Source: Actinoplanes flavus
GTDB lineage: Bacteria; Actinomycetota; Actinomycetes; Mycobacteriales; Micromonosporaceae
DNA length: 64,000 bases
Assembly: GCF_017592555.1 (NCBI RefSeq)
Contig: NZ_JAGFNS010000002.1
Coordinates: 344,954-408,953 of the forward strand
Direction of reading: 5' to 3'
Shown: in pieces, positions 42,450-51,431 of the stretch
Layout: each line of letters starts with the position of its first letter
Position numbering within the stretch: position 1 is the first letter of the stretch
Notes under the pieces: generated by a model
What the model was told of the DNA's origin: nothing
Seen by the model: the letters and a program-made list of their open reading frames with translations, nothing else
Databases searched by the model: none
Program-made: the position numbers and the translations under genes

Positions 42450-43040
42450 CTACGCCGACTTGATGCCGTCGAAAAGGAGCCGCAGCAGGCCGTCGACGAT
42501 CTGGTCGGTGGTCCAGCTCTTCGACGACGCCCACGACGTCGGCAGCCAGAGGATGTCGCGGAGCAGCCGGTACGTCAGCCGCGCGTCCAGGTCGGCCCGG
42601 AACACCCCGGTCTCCCGGCCGCGTTCCAGCAGGTCGATCCAGGTCTGCTCGATCTCCTTCATGGCGGTCCGCAGGTACGCGAACCGGGGCTGCCCGGAGA
42701 AGTAGTTCCAGTCGCGCTGGAGCATGGTGAGCGCGGCCCGGTGCCGGTCCAGCGTGGCCGTGCTGGACCGGACGATCCGCTCGATCGCCGCCCGCGGGTC
42801 GTCGCTCTCGGCCACCGCGGCCCGGTACCCGGCCAGCACGTCCTCCAGGAACGCGCTGAGGATCTCGTCGCCGATCGACTCCTTGGAGTCGAAGTGGTGG
42901 TAGAGGCTGCCGGACAGGATGCCCGCGGCGTCCGCGATCTGCCGCACGGTGGTGGCCCGGAACCCCTGCTCGGCGAAGAGGTCGCCGGCCAGCCGGACCA
43001 GGTGCGTGCGCCGTTCGGACGGCGTCTTCGAGGTGGTCAC
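42450..43040 (-). CDS. kstR2: TetR-family repressor KstR2
   Basis: A 196-residue TetR regulator. The DNA-binding part FRATTVRQIADAAGILSGSL and YHHFDSKE is nearly identical to M. tuberculosis KstR2 (Rv3557c) from memory. The ligand domain also matches (GQPRFAYLR, GVFRADLDARLTYRLLRDI). KstR2 represses genes for the last two steroid rings and is released by HIP-CoA. GTG 43040 fits the KstR2 N-terminus. Three sites resembling its operator are in this window: before its own gene, before the FabG3-like SDR and before echA20. Confidence 0.92.
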   Translation of the reverse strand: MTTSKTPSERRTHLVRLAGDLFAEQGFRATTVRQIADAAGILSGSLYHHFDSKESIGDEILSAFLEDVLAGYRAAVAESDDPRAAIERIVRSSTATLDRHRAALTMLQRDWNYFSGQPRFAYLRTAMKEIEQTWIDLLERGRETGVFRADLDARLTYRLLRDILWLPTSWASSKSWTTDQIVDGLLRLLFDGIKSA

Positions 43041-43059
43041 CGGGCCATTATGGGCGCCG

Positions 43060-43073
43060 ACCGAACGCTTGCT
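43060..43073. promoter_or_regulatory. Probable KstR2-type operator, kstR2 autoregulation
   Basis: ACCGAACGCTTGCT differs from AnCAAGnnCTTGnT at two positions but shares CGCTTGCTTGG with the other two sites. It lies 19 bases upstream of the kstR2 start. Confidence 0.55.
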
Positions 43074-43096
43074 TGGTACACCCCTCCCGGTTAGCG

Positions 43097-43110
43097 TAGA
43101 ACGCGTTCTA
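43097..43110. promoter_or_regulatory. KstR-type operator, alcohol dehydrogenase/LLM operon
   Basis: TAGAACGCGTTCTA is a perfect 14-bp palindrome fitting TnnAACnnGTTnnA. It lies 20 bases upstream of the ATG at 43131. Confidence 0.9.
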
Positions 43111-43130
43111 ATTTTCGAGGAGGTGCCGGG

Positions 43131-44210
43131 ATGCGCGCGGCCGTGCTGCACACGATCGGGGACGAGAAACTCGACATCCGCGACGACGTGGCCGTCCTCG
43201 GCCCCGGACCGGGCGAGGTGCGCCTGCGGGTGCGCGCGTCCGGCGTCTGCCACTCCGACCTGTCCGCCCTGCGCGGCGGCCTGCCCCAGCCGGTGCCCGC
43301 CGTGCTCGGCCACGAGGCGGCCGGTGACGTGCTCGAGGTCGGCGACAACGTGGACGACCTGGCGCCGGGCGACCGGGTCGCGGTCAACTGGCTGCCCGCC
43401 TGCGGTGTCTGCACGCACTGCCGGCGCGCCGAGCCGTACCTCTGCATGACACACGTGATGGCCGGCTACGTGATGCCCCGGTTCACCGCCGGGGACCTGC
43501 CGGTCTTCGGGATGGCCGGATGCGGGGCGTTCGCCGAGGAGATGGTGGTCCCGCGGGCCGGGGCGGTGAAGATCGACGACGACGTTCCGTACGAGGTGGC
43601 CGCCCTGGTCGGCTGCGGCGTCACCACCGGCGTGGGCGCGGTGATCAACACGGCGCGGGTGCGGCCCGGCGACAGCGTCGTGGTGATCGGCTGCGGCGGC
43701 GTCGGCATCGCGGCCGTCCAGGGCGCCCGGATCGCCGGCGCGGCCCTGATCATGGCGGTGGACACGGTGCCGGCCCGGCACGAGGCGGCCCGCCGGTTCG
43801 GCGCCACCCACACCGCCACCCCGGACGAGCTGAGCGACCTCCAGATGACGGTGGCGCCGGAGGGCTTCGACCACGCCTTCGACGTCGTCGCCGTACCCGA
43901 GACGCTCCGGACCGCGTGGACCGCGTGCCGGCGCGGCGGCAGCGTGATCGTGGTGGGCGCCGGCCGCGCCGAGCACCAGGTCGAGTTCAGCCCGTTCGAG
44001 CTGCTCTTCGAGGGCAAACGCATCCTGCCCTCGCTGTACGGCTCCGCCGAACCGCACCGCGACTTCCCCCGCCTGCTGGCCCTCTGGCGGGCCGGCCGCC
44101 TGGACATCGAGGGCATGATCAGCCGGCGGCTGCGGCTGGACCAGGTCGGCGACGCGCTGGCCGCACTGGGCAGCGGCGACGTGATCCGCCAAGTGATCGT
44201 CCACGACTGA
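43131..44210 (+). CDS. Zinc-dependent alcohol dehydrogenase (class III-like)
   Basis: A 359-residue MDR enzyme with catalytic zinc ligands in SGVCHSDL and LGHEAAG, a four-cysteine structural zinc loop (CGVCTHCRRAEPYLC) and the cofactor motif VIGCGGVGIAAVQGA. It resembles the AdhD/AdhE2 group of mycobacterial NAD-dependent dehydrogenases. Under a perfect KstR box and coupled to an LLM enzyme, it is likely to oxidise a steroid-derived alcohol (inference). ATG 43131 follows GAGGAGGTG. Confidence 0.9.
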   Translation: MRAAVLHTIGDEKLDIRDDVAVLGPGPGEVRLRVRASGVCHSDLSALRGGLPQPVPAVLGHEAAGDVLEVGDNVDDLAPGDRVAVNWLPACGVCTHCRRAEPYLCMTHVMAGYVMPRFTAGDLPVFGMAGCGAFAEEMVVPRAGAVKIDDDVPYEVAALVGCGVTTGVGAVINTARVRPGDSVVVIGCGGVGIAAVQGARIAGAALIMAVDTVPARHEAARRFGATHTATPDELSDLQMTVAPEGFDHAFDVVAVPETLRTAWTACRRGGSVIVVGAGRAEHQVEFSPFELLFEGKRILPSLYGSAEPHRDFPRLLALWRAGRLDIEGMISRRLRLDQVGDALAALGSGDVIRQVIVHD

Positions 44211-45244
44211 TGACCATGCGCCTCGGGATCCAGCTCGGCTACAGCGGCGAGGGCTTCGCGGCGGACGTCGACGAGGTCGTGGAGTACGAGGAGGCCGGCG
44301 CCGAACTGGTCGTGGTGCCGGAGGCGTACAGCTTCGACGCGGTGAGCCGGCTCGGCTTCCTGGCCGCCCGCACCCGCCGCATGGGGCTGGCGTCCGGGGT
44401 GATGCAGCTCTACACCCGCACACCCACCCTGACCGCGATGACCGCGGCCGGTATCGACTACGTGTCGGGCGGCCGGTTCAGCCTCGGGCTGGGCGCCTCC
44501 GGACCGCAGGTGATCGAGGGCTTCCACGGCGTCCGGTACGACGCCCCGGTGGCCCGCACCCGGGAGATCGTCGAGATCTGCCGCCGGGTGTGGCGCCGCG
44601 AGACCCTCGTCTTCGAGGGCGACCACTACCGGATCCCGCGGCCGGGGGAGTACGCCAAACCCCTCAAGCTGATCAACCACCCGGTCCGGCCGCGGATCCC
44701 GGTCCTGCTGGCCGCCATGGGCCCGCGCAACGTGGCCCTGGCCGCCGAGATCGCCGAGGGCTGGCAGGCGCTGTGGCTCGACCCGCGCGCCGCCGGCCGG
44801 GTGTTCGGCGACGCGCTGGCCGACGGCCGGTCCCGCCGCGACCCGGCGCTCGGCCCGCTCGACATCAGCGTCCCGGTGCCGTTCGCGCTGCGCGAGCAGG
44901 GCCTGGACCGGCACCGCGCCCAGCTCGCCCTCTACCTGGGCGGGATGGGCGCGCGCGGCCGCAACTTCTCCAACGACCTGGTCCGCCGGTACGGGTACGC
45001 CGACGCCGCCACCCGCATCCAGGAGCTCTACCTGTCCGGCCGCCGGGCCGAGGCGGTCGCCGCCGTACCCGAGGACCTGGTCGCCGCCACCTCGCTGACC
45101 GGCCCGCCGGACGAGATCCGCCGCCGCCTCGACGCCCTGGCCGGCGCCGGCGTCACCACACTGCTGGTGTCCCCCCTGGCCGCCGAACGTGCCGAACGGG
45201 TCAAGGACGTGCAGACCCTGGCCACCCTGCTGGCCACCCGGTGA
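44210..45244 (+). CDS. LLM-class F420-dependent oxidoreductase (second copy)
   Basis: A 344-residue luciferase-like protein beginning MTMRLGIQLGYSGEGF, with GGRFSLGLGASGPQVIEGF, PVLLAAMGPRNVALAAEIAEGW and TSLTGPPDEIRRRLDAL, typical of TIGR03559-type F420 enzymes. ATG 44210 overlaps the alcohol dehydrogenase stop (TGATG), so the two are coupled and share the KstR box. The stop abuts the stop of the convergent quinone oxidoreductase-like gene. Confidence 0.85.
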   Translation: MTMRLGIQLGYSGEGFAADVDEVVEYEEAGAELVVVPEAYSFDAVSRLGFLAARTRRMGLASGVMQLYTRTPTLTAMTAAGIDYVSGGRFSLGLGASGPQVIEGFHGVRYDAPVARTREIVEICRRVWRRETLVFEGDHYRIPRPGEYAKPLKLINHPVRPRIPVLLAAMGPRNVALAAEIAEGWQALWLDPRAAGRVFGDALADGRSRRDPALGPLDISVPVPFALREQGLDRHRAQLALYLGGMGARGRNFSNDLVRRYGYADAATRIQELYLSGRRAEAVAAVPEDLVAATSLTGPPDEIRRRLDALAGAGVTTLLVSPLAAERAERVKDVQTLATLLATR

Positions 45245-46240
45245 TCACGCCGGGAAGGTGACGACCACTTTCGCCCGGGCGTGCTCGACCATCAGATAGC
45301 GCAGCGCCTCCGTGGTCTGCTCGAACGGGTACGCCCGGTCGATCACCGGCACGATCGTCTTCTCCTCGGCCAGCTCCCGCAGCGTGGCCAGCATCGCCGG
45401 GTCCGACCTCGCGTTCAGCTGCACCACCCGGGTCCGGCCCAGCCGGCCCACCGTCTGCCCGGCAACGGTCAGCCCCACCGGCCCGATCAGCGACGGACGG
45501 CCGGGGCGCGCGTTGCCGCCACCGCCCAGCACCAGCGTCCCGCCCGGGGCCACCGCCCGGCGCAGCGCCCGCAGGGGACGGCTCGCCGCCAGGTCCAGCA
45601 CGATGTCGTACCGGTGGCCGGAGCGGGTGAAGTCCTCCCGCGTGTAGTCGACCACCTCGGCGCCCAGCGCGGACACCAGGTCGGCGTTGCGGGTGCTGCA
45701 CACGCCGGTCACCTCCGCCCCGTACGCGCGGGCCAGCTGCACCGCGAACGTACCCACCCCACCGGACGCACCGTTGACCAGCACCCGATGGCCGGGCCGT
45801 ACCGGCGCCACGTCCCGCACCGCCAGCAGCGCCGTCTGGCCGGCCAGCGGCAGGGTCGCGGCCTCCTCGAAACTCAGGTTCGCCGGGCGGCGCTGCGCCA
45901 GCGACTCCGGCACGCACACCAGCTCGGCGAAACCTCCATCGTGGGCGCTCACGTCGCCGAACACCTCGTCACCCGGCGCGAACCGGGTCACCGACCGGCC
46001 CACCGCGGTCACCACCCCGGCCACGTCACTGCCCCGGATCGGGGCGGCCGGCCCGCGCCGGCCGAAGATCGGGGACATCAACCGGGCCACGTACGGGTCG
46101 CCGCGCATGACGTGCCAGTCCCGTGCGTTCAGGGACGCGGCCCGCACCCGTACCAGAATCTCGTCGTCACCCGGAACCGGCGCCGCCACCTCGGCCATCC
46201 GCAGCGTCTCGCCGTACCGGTCCTGCACCATCGCCCTCAT
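45245..46240 (-). CDS. NADPH:quinone oxidoreductase-like MDR protein
   Basis: A 331-residue zinc-free medium-chain reductase (MRAMVQDRYGETLRM; SLNARDWHVMRGDP; GSDVAGVVTAVG; LVNGASGGVGTFAVQLARAYGAEV). The zinc ligands of alcohol dehydrogenases are absent, as usual in the QOR/RTN4IP1 subgroup. It should reduce quinones or enones with NADPH. ATG 46240 is chosen over the longer frame to 46297. It is separate from the steroid operon by strand. Confidence 0.87.
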   Translation of the reverse strand: MRAMVQDRYGETLRMAEVAAPVPGDDEILVRVRAASLNARDWHVMRGDPYVARLMSPIFGRRGPAAPIRGSDVAGVVTAVGRSVTRFAPGDEVFGDVSAHDGGFAELVCVPESLAQRRPANLSFEEAATLPLAGQTALLAVRDVAPVRPGHRVLVNGASGGVGTFAVQLARAYGAEVTGVCSTRNADLVSALGAEVVDYTREDFTRSGHRYDIVLDLAASRPLRALRRAVAPGGTLVLGGGGNARPGRPSLIGPVGLTVAGQTVGRLGRTRVVQLNARSDPAMLATLRELAEEKTIVPVIDRAYPFEQTTEALRYLMVEHARAKVVVTFPA

Positions 46241-46303
46241 GTCTCGATGGTCGGCGCTGGACGGTCCCCTTTCATCGGTCCCCGGTACGCCCCGCAAGCC
46301 GTA

Positions 46304-46960
46304 CTAAAGTTCGATCCGCCGCGTCTCGTACGCCCAGATCGCCACCTCCACCCGGTTCCGCGCGCCCAGCTTGTTCATCAGGCTCGTGACGTGCGTCTTC
46401 ACCGTGCTCAGGGTGATGAACAGCTCGGCCGCCACCTCCGCGTTCGTCCGGCCCCGGGCCACCAGCGCCAGCACCTGCTCCTCCCGCTCGGTCAGCGGAT
46501 CCACCGGCTGCCGCGGCGCCGGCGCCGGAGCCGTCCCGGCGAACGCCTTCAGCAGCCGGGTCGTGACGGCCGGGGCGATCAGCGCGTCCCCGGACGCGGC
46601 CGCCCGCACCGCCTGACCCAGCAGCGCCGTCCCGGCGTCCTTGAGCAGAAAACCGCGGGCGCCCGCGCGCAGTGCCGCGTACACGTACTCGTCCAGGTCG
46701 AACGTCGTGATCACCACGACCGGAAGCGGATCCGCGACCGCCGGACCGGCCAGCAGCCGGGTCGCCTCGATCCCGTCGATGCCGGGCATCCGGATGTCCA
46801 GCAGGCACACGTCCGGCCGCAGCCGCCGGGCCAGCTCCACCGCCTGCCGCCCGTCCCCGGCCTCACCGACCACCTCGATGTCCGGCTGCGCGTTCAGCAT
46901 GATCGCCAGCCCGGTCCGGACGATCTCCTGATCGTCCGCGACCACCACCCGAACGCTCAC
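46304..46960 (-). CDS. Response regulator, NarL/LuxR type
   Basis: A 218-residue regulator with the receiver motif VVVADDQ, phosphoacceptor in VCLLDIRMPGIDG, LLKDAG and a LuxR helix-turn-helix (LTEREEQVLALVARGRTNAE, LFITLSTVKTHV). GTG 46960 overlaps the kinase stop (GTGA). It forms a two-component pair with the kinase; the targets are unknown. Confidence 0.9.
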   Translation of the reverse strand: MSVRVVVADDQEIVRTGLAIMLNAQPDIEVVGEAGDGRQAVELARRLRPDVCLLDIRMPGIDGIEATRLLAGPAVADPLPVVVITTFDLDEYVYAALRAGARGFLLKDAGTALLGQAVRAAASGDALIAPAVTTRLLKAFAGTAPAPAPRQPVDPLTEREEQVLALVARGRTNAEVAAELFITLSTVKTHVTSLMNKLGARNRVEVAIWAYETRRIEL

Positions 46961-48027
46961 GCCGCCACTCTCGGCAGGGTCGCGCTGACCGACCAGCCAC
47001 GATCCGGGTTCGGCCCGGCCTGGCACGTCCCACCGAGCAGCCCGGCGCGCTCGATCATGCCGCTCACCCCGTACCCCGGAGAAAGCCCACCGTGCTCGCC
47101 GTCGTCGCTCACCTCGAGCCGCACGGACGTCTCGTCCGCCGTCACCCGGACCTCGATCCGGGTGGCGTTGCGGGCATGCCGGCGCGCGTTCGTCACCGAC
47201 TCCTGCGTGAGCCGGAACAGCGTGGCCGCCACCGCCGGGGACAGATCGTCGACGTCACCGTCCAGCCGCAGCTCCACCGGCGGGCCCACCGTCGACGGCC
47301 CGGCCAGCGCCCGCACGTCACCGATGCCCGGCTCGCGCAGCACCCGCACCATCGACCGCATCGACGCCAGCGCCTTCGACGCCTCCGACTCGATCAGCCG
47401 CAACGCCTCCACCGCCGACGCCGGATCGGTCTCCGCCGTCGCCTGCCCGGCCTGCGCCCGGATCGCCATGGCCGACACGTGATGCGCCACCGTGTCGTGC
47501 AGATCCCGGGCCAGCCGCTCCCGCTCCAGCATTCGCAGGTGCTGCCGCTCCCGCAGCCGCGCCCGGGCCGCGAACCGCATCGCCAGCCCCAGCGCCCCGA
47601 TGCCGAACAGGATGATCAGCCCGGCCACCACGTCGGCCGCGGTCATCTGCCGGAAGCCCCAGCCGATCGCCAGCCGCCCGGCCAGGATCACCGAACCGGC
47701 CACGACCTCCCGGCCGGAACCCCAGCGGAACAGCGCATACGGCAGCAGCAACAGGACCACGGCCATGCTCAGCAGACTCGGCGACCCGGTCAGGAACGGC
47801 TCGACCGTGCACGCCCCGAAACCGAGCGCCAGCATCAGCAGCGGGCGCTGCCGCCGCCACCACACCAGAGGCACCACCGCCACCGCGAACAGGACTCCCG
47901 CCGGCGCCGACCGGACCACACCCTCGACGACCACGGCCGGCAGCAGCAACCCGGCCAGTGCCCAGTCCCGCCACACCCGAACCGGGGGCGGGGGCGTCGC
48001 CCGGGGCTCGTTCCACGCTGCCCACAT
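46957..48027 (-). CDS. Sensor histidine kinase, HisKA_3
   Basis: A 356-residue kinase with four or five membrane helices in residues 22-150, the phosphoacceptor region ERLARDLHDTVAHHVSAMAI and an HATPase domain (TQESVTNARRHA, GYGVSGMIERAGLLGG). It has no obvious extracellular sensor, so it may detect membrane state. ATG 48027 is only 37 bases from the divergent NACHT gene, so their promoters overlap; this may or may not be functional. Confidence 0.9.
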   Translation of the reverse strand: MWAAWNEPRATPPPPVRVWRDWALAGLLLPAVVVEGVVRSAPAGVLFAVAVVPLVWWRRQRPLLMLALGFGACTVEPFLTGSPSLLSMAVVLLLLPYALFRWGSGREVVAGSVILAGRLAIGWGFRQMTAADVVAGLIILFGIGALGLAMRFAARARLRERQHLRMLERERLARDLHDTVAHHVSAMAIRAQAGQATAETDPASAVEALRLIESEASKALASMRSMVRVLREPGIGDVRALAGPSTVGPPVELRLDGDVDDLSPAVAATLFRLTQESVTNARRHARNATRIEVRVTADETSVRLEVSDDGEHGGLSPGYGVSGMIERAGLLGGTCQAGPNPDRGWSVSATLPRVAA

Positions 48028-48052
48028 CCCTCGATGGTATGGCCACCGTCCA

Positions 48053-48058
48053 TATAGT
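48053..48058 (+). promoter_or_regulatory. -10-like box for a leaderless NACHT mRNA
   Basis: CATATAGTG contains TATAGT six bases before the GTG at 48065, a spacing that puts the transcript start at or near the start codon. The same CATATAGTG precedes the gene at 58966. Confidence 0.45.
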
Positions 48059-48064
48059 GGGGCG

Positions 48065-51000
48065 GTGCCGCAGTCGCTGACCTATCTCGACGCCGTCAAA
48101 CTGCTCGGCGGGTCCGGGCCGCTCATGAAGGTCGCCGACAACGTGCTGGGCGGCGTGCTCAGCGTGGCGACGGCCGGCGGCAGCGAAGCCGCCATCAGCC
48201 TCTTCGACGCCAAGACCGAGGCGGTCCGGCTCGGCCACCTGGTCACCGACAAGATCACCGATATCGTACGGGGACAGGCGCGCTACACCCGCAGCGAGCG
48301 CCTGCACGCGGCCCACGCCGTCCTGGTCGTCACGTCGTTCTTCACCGCCCTCGACGACTGCCTCGACGCCACCGGCCTGGAGAATCCCGGCTTCACCCGC
48401 GACGACCAGATCCTCCTCGCCTCCGCGGTCCGGTTCGACGGGTCCTGGCAGTCGCGACTCCTCGCCGCCCGGATCCCCGCCCCGAGCGCCGACCTCACCC
48501 ACGACCGCCTCATGGCCGAGCTGGTCAGCTGGTTCGCGTCGCTGTCCTGGCGTCTCGCCGAGCACCTGCGCGGCTTGGCGGTCTGGGAGTCGGCCGGCCT
48601 CCGCACCCGGGGCGCCGCCGAGAAGGCCCTCAGGGAGGCGGTGCCCGCGATGTCCGCCGCCCGCTACGAGGAGGCCGCCCGGCAGTTGTCCCTGGACGTG
48701 CCCGAGTTCGCCGTCTGGCTGTCCCGGCTCGACTCGCGGGCCGTCTCCCGCGGCCTGGAGGCGCTGGAGTCCACTCTCCTCCGGGCCACGTCGGGCCGCG
48801 CGCCGGCCCGGCACCGCGCCGACCTCGCGCTCACCTACCGGGCCGTGCTCGACGACCCGGTCCTCGGCGGCGACACCGGCGAGGTCACCAAGCTCAGCCT
48901 CGGGATCTCCTACCTCGACCCGCGTTTCCGGGTGAAGGCCGCCGGCCCGGGCGCCCGCGCCGCCGACGAGGACTGGTGGGCGGACGCCCCGGTCCGCGAC
49001 GACTTCGGCACCTTCCTGGCCACCTACCTGACCACCCCACAGGCCGCCGAGGCCCCGATGCTGCTGCTCGGCCAGCCCGGCGCCGGCAAGTCCACGCTGA
49101 CCAGGGTGCTGGCCGCCCGGCTGCCGGCCGCCGACTACCTGGCCGTCCGGGTCACGCTGCGCGAGGTCCGCGCCGAAGCCGAGATCCAGGACCAGATCGA
49201 ACAGGCGCTGCGCGGCGCCATCGGCGAGACCGTCGCCTGGGCGGACCTGGCCCGCGACGCCGACGCCGCCATGCCGGTCATCCTGCTCGACGGTTTCGAC
49301 GAGCTGTTGCAGGCCACCGGCCTGCACCAGTCCGACTATCTGACCCGGGTGGCCGCGTTCCAGCAGCGGGAGGCCCGGCTCGGCCGTCCCGCCGCGGTCG
49401 TGGTGACCAGCCGGGTCGCGGTCGCCGACCGGGCCCGCCTGCCCGCCGGGAGCCTCGCCGCCCGCCTGGAGCCCTTCGACGAGTCCCAGGTGGACCGCTG
49501 GCTCGCCATCTGGAACGACGCCAACGCCGCCTACTGGGCGCGGACCGGTCTGCGGCCGCTCGCCCGCGATGTGGTGCTGCGCTTCCCCGACCTGGCCACC
49601 CAGCCGTTGCTGCTGCTCATGCTGGCCCTCTACGACGCCACCGGGAACGCCCTCCAGGACGCCACCGACTTCGACACCGGCCTGCTCTACGAACAGTTGC
49701 TGCACGACTTCGCGGCCCGCGAGGTGCGCCGGGTCCACGACGGCCGCCCGGACGCCGAACTGCCCGGGCTCGTCGAGGAGGAACTGCTGCGGCTGTCGGT
49801 GGTCGCGTTCGCGATGTTCCACCGGCTCCGCCTCTGGGTCACCACCGAGGAACTCGACGCCGACCTGGCCGGGCTCGGCCTCCGGCCGTCGCGGTCCGGG
49901 ACGGCCGCGGACTTCCGCAGCCCGCTCTCCGCGGGACAGGAGATGGTCGGCCGGTTCTTCTTCATCCAGCGAGCGCAGGCCTGGCAGGACGATCAAACCC
50001 GTCAGACGTACGAGTTCCTGCACGCGACGTTCGGCGAGTACCTGGTGGCCCGGCTCGTGGTGCACGCGGTCCAGGAGGCGGCCGCCCTGTCGAAGGTCCG
50101 CTCGATCCGGCTCGGTCAGCAGTCCCAGGACGACGAACTGCTCCAGAACCTGCTCGGGTACACGCCGCTCAGCGCCCGCAACACGATCCTGCCGTTCGTC
50201 ACCGCCCTGCTGGCCCGCTCAGGTCCGGAGGATCCGCGCGACTGGCTGATCGACCGGTTGCGGACCGCGGTGATCCGTCCGGCGTGGACGCCGCGCGCCT
50301 ACCAGCCGGTGGACAAGCGGGCCGACCACTGGATGTCGACCTACTCGTTCAATCTGCTGCTGCTCACCCTCGCCTGTGGGCAGCCGGTCCGGGCCACCGA
50401 GCTGTACCAGCACGCCAGGGATCCGGCCGGCTGGCTGCGCGACATGGCCCTCCAGTGGCGGGCGGCCGTCCCCGGCGGCATGTTCCTCGACGCGCTGGAA
50501 CATCTACAGGTGGAGCGGGAGTGGGCCGCCGACGGCCGCCGGGACATGGTGCTGCGCCGCGAGCCGACACCCATGTGGATGGATGTGGATCCGCGTTGGG
50601 CGTTCAGCTTCGGGCGCAGCTGGAACTTCCCCGAGGCCGCGTCGAACACCGACTACTTCCCGATGCACACGGCGTTCCGGTCGATGGACCTGAGCAGCTC
50701 GTTCTCCGACGACGCGGTCCGGCACGCGGTGGAGGCGGCGTTCGGGCATCTTCCTCCGCAGACGCTGGTGCTTCTCGTCGAGCAGGAGCCCGGCCACGCC
50801 GAGTCGGTGGCGCACACCCTGATGAGCCTCTCGATGAACTCCGGTGGGCTGGCCCCCGCACCGAACCTGCTGGCGTTGTACGACCGTGCCTTGAAAGCGA
50901 TCGACCGGGTACGCCCGCTGTTCCCCCATCTCGGGGACGATCCGGTCCTACTGTTCCTCCGGTCACTCGCCGTCGATGCGGGCCGGCTGCCGTCCGGCGA

Positions 51001-51361
51001 TGTCTTGCGGCTGATCGAGCACCTCGTCACCGCTGACGGGCAACCCGTCGGCGAGACCGGTGTCTTGGCGTTGAGCTGTCTCTCCGCCGGTCGTGGGCAG
51101 CCGTCGGAGCGGTACGACCGGTTCGCCGCCGACCTGGCGGCGCGGCTGGGCCCCGCGGACCTTTCCGTCGACGCCTGCCTGCGCCTGCTCACCGCGCTGC
51201 CGGTGACCCGCGCCTGGCGCCTCGGTCCCCTACTGGCCGCCATCGACGTCCGGCTGGACGCCGGGGACGTGCTCGAGCGCATCGACGCCGACGCCGACTT
51301 CGCGGCCCGCCTCGTGAGCGCCCGGGCCCGCTTCGACGGCTATCGAGACCGGACCGAGTGA
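48065..51361 (+). CDS. NACHT-domain NTPase (bacterial NLR-like)
   Basis: A 1098-residue STAND NTPase. Residues 1-~310 form a helical N-terminal region (SLTYLDAVKLLGGSG; LFDAKTEAVRLGHLV). The NACHT core has Walker A GQPGAGKST near residue 337, Walker B with extra acids VILLDGFDEL near 405 and the sensor VVVTSR. Residues ~520-1098 are a helical C-terminal part with TYEFLHATFGEYLVARLV, a common NACHT-associated motif, and no canonical repeats I can name. Bacterial NACHT proteins of this shape are known antiphage NLR relatives; no effector such as a nuclease or TIR is apparent, so the mechanism is open. GTG 48065 is chosen because the upstream frame runs antisense through the kinase gene. Confidence 0.85.
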   Translation: MPQSLTYLDAVKLLGGSGPLMKVADNVLGGVLSVATAGGSEAAISLFDAKTEAVRLGHLVTDKITDIVRGQARYTRSERLHAAHAVLVVTSFFTALDDCLDATGLENPGFTRDDQILLASAVRFDGSWQSRLLAARIPAPSADLTHDRLMAELVSWFASLSWRLAEHLRGLAVWESAGLRTRGAAEKALREAVPAMSAARYEEAARQLSLDVPEFAVWLSRLDSRAVSRGLEALESTLLRATSGRAPARHRADLALTYRAVLDDPVLGGDTGEVTKLSLGISYLDPRFRVKAAGPGARAADEDWWADAPVRDDFGTFLATYLTTPQAAEAPMLLLGQPGAGKSTLTRVLAARLPAADYLAVRVTLREVRAEAEIQDQIEQALRGAIGETVAWADLARDADAAMPVILLDGFDELLQATGLHQSDYLTRVAAFQQREARLGRPAAVVVTSRVAVADRARLPAGSLAARLEPFDESQVDRWLAIWNDANAAYWARTGLRPLARDVVLRFPDLATQPLLLLMLALYDATGNALQDATDFDTGLLYEQLLHDFAAREVRRVHDGRPDAELPGLVEEELLRLSVVAFAMFHRLRLWVTTEELDADLAGLGLRPSRSGTAADFRSPLSAGQEMVGRFFFIQRAQAWQDDQTRQTYEFLHATFGEYLVARLVVHAVQEAAALSKVRSIRLGQQSQDDELLQNLLGYTPLSARNTILPFVTALLARSGPEDPRDWLIDRLRTAVIRPAWTPRAYQPVDKRADHWMSTYSFNLLLLTLACGQPVRATELYQHARDPAGWLRDMALQWRAAVPGGMFLDALEHLQVEREWAADGRRDMVLRREPTPMWMDVDPRWAFSFGRSWNFPEAASNTDYFPMHTAFRSMDLSSSFSDDAVRHAVEAAFGHLPPQTLVLLVEQEPGHAESVAHTLMSLSMNSGGLAPAPNLLALYDRALKAIDRVRPLFPHLGDDPVLLFLRSLAVDAGRLPSGDVLRLIEHLVTADGQPVGETGVLALSCLSAGRGQPSERYDRFAADLAARLGPADLSVDACLRLLTALPVTRAWRLGPLLAAIDVRLDAGDVLERIDADADFAARLVSARARFDGYRDRTE

Positions 51362-51399
51362 CGACATCTCCGCGGATGTATGACCGAACCGTGACTGTA

Positions 51400-51427
51400 A
51401 AACTGCACCGACTGGTCGGTACAGTTT
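51400..51427. promoter_or_regulatory. TetR-type operator before the MFS gene
   Basis: An inverted repeat with 13-base arms and one mismatch, AAACTGCACCGAC-TG-GTCGGTACAGTTT, ends 5 bases before the MFS ATG. The shape suits the TetR protein encoded at 53100. Confidence 0.7.
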
Positions 51428-51431
51428 CGGG

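Noticed and set aside
47318..50065. 915-codon minus-strand open frame
   Set aside because: Antisense to the NACHT gene and out of frame with the kinase; the composition is Gly/Val/Glu-rich with no motif.
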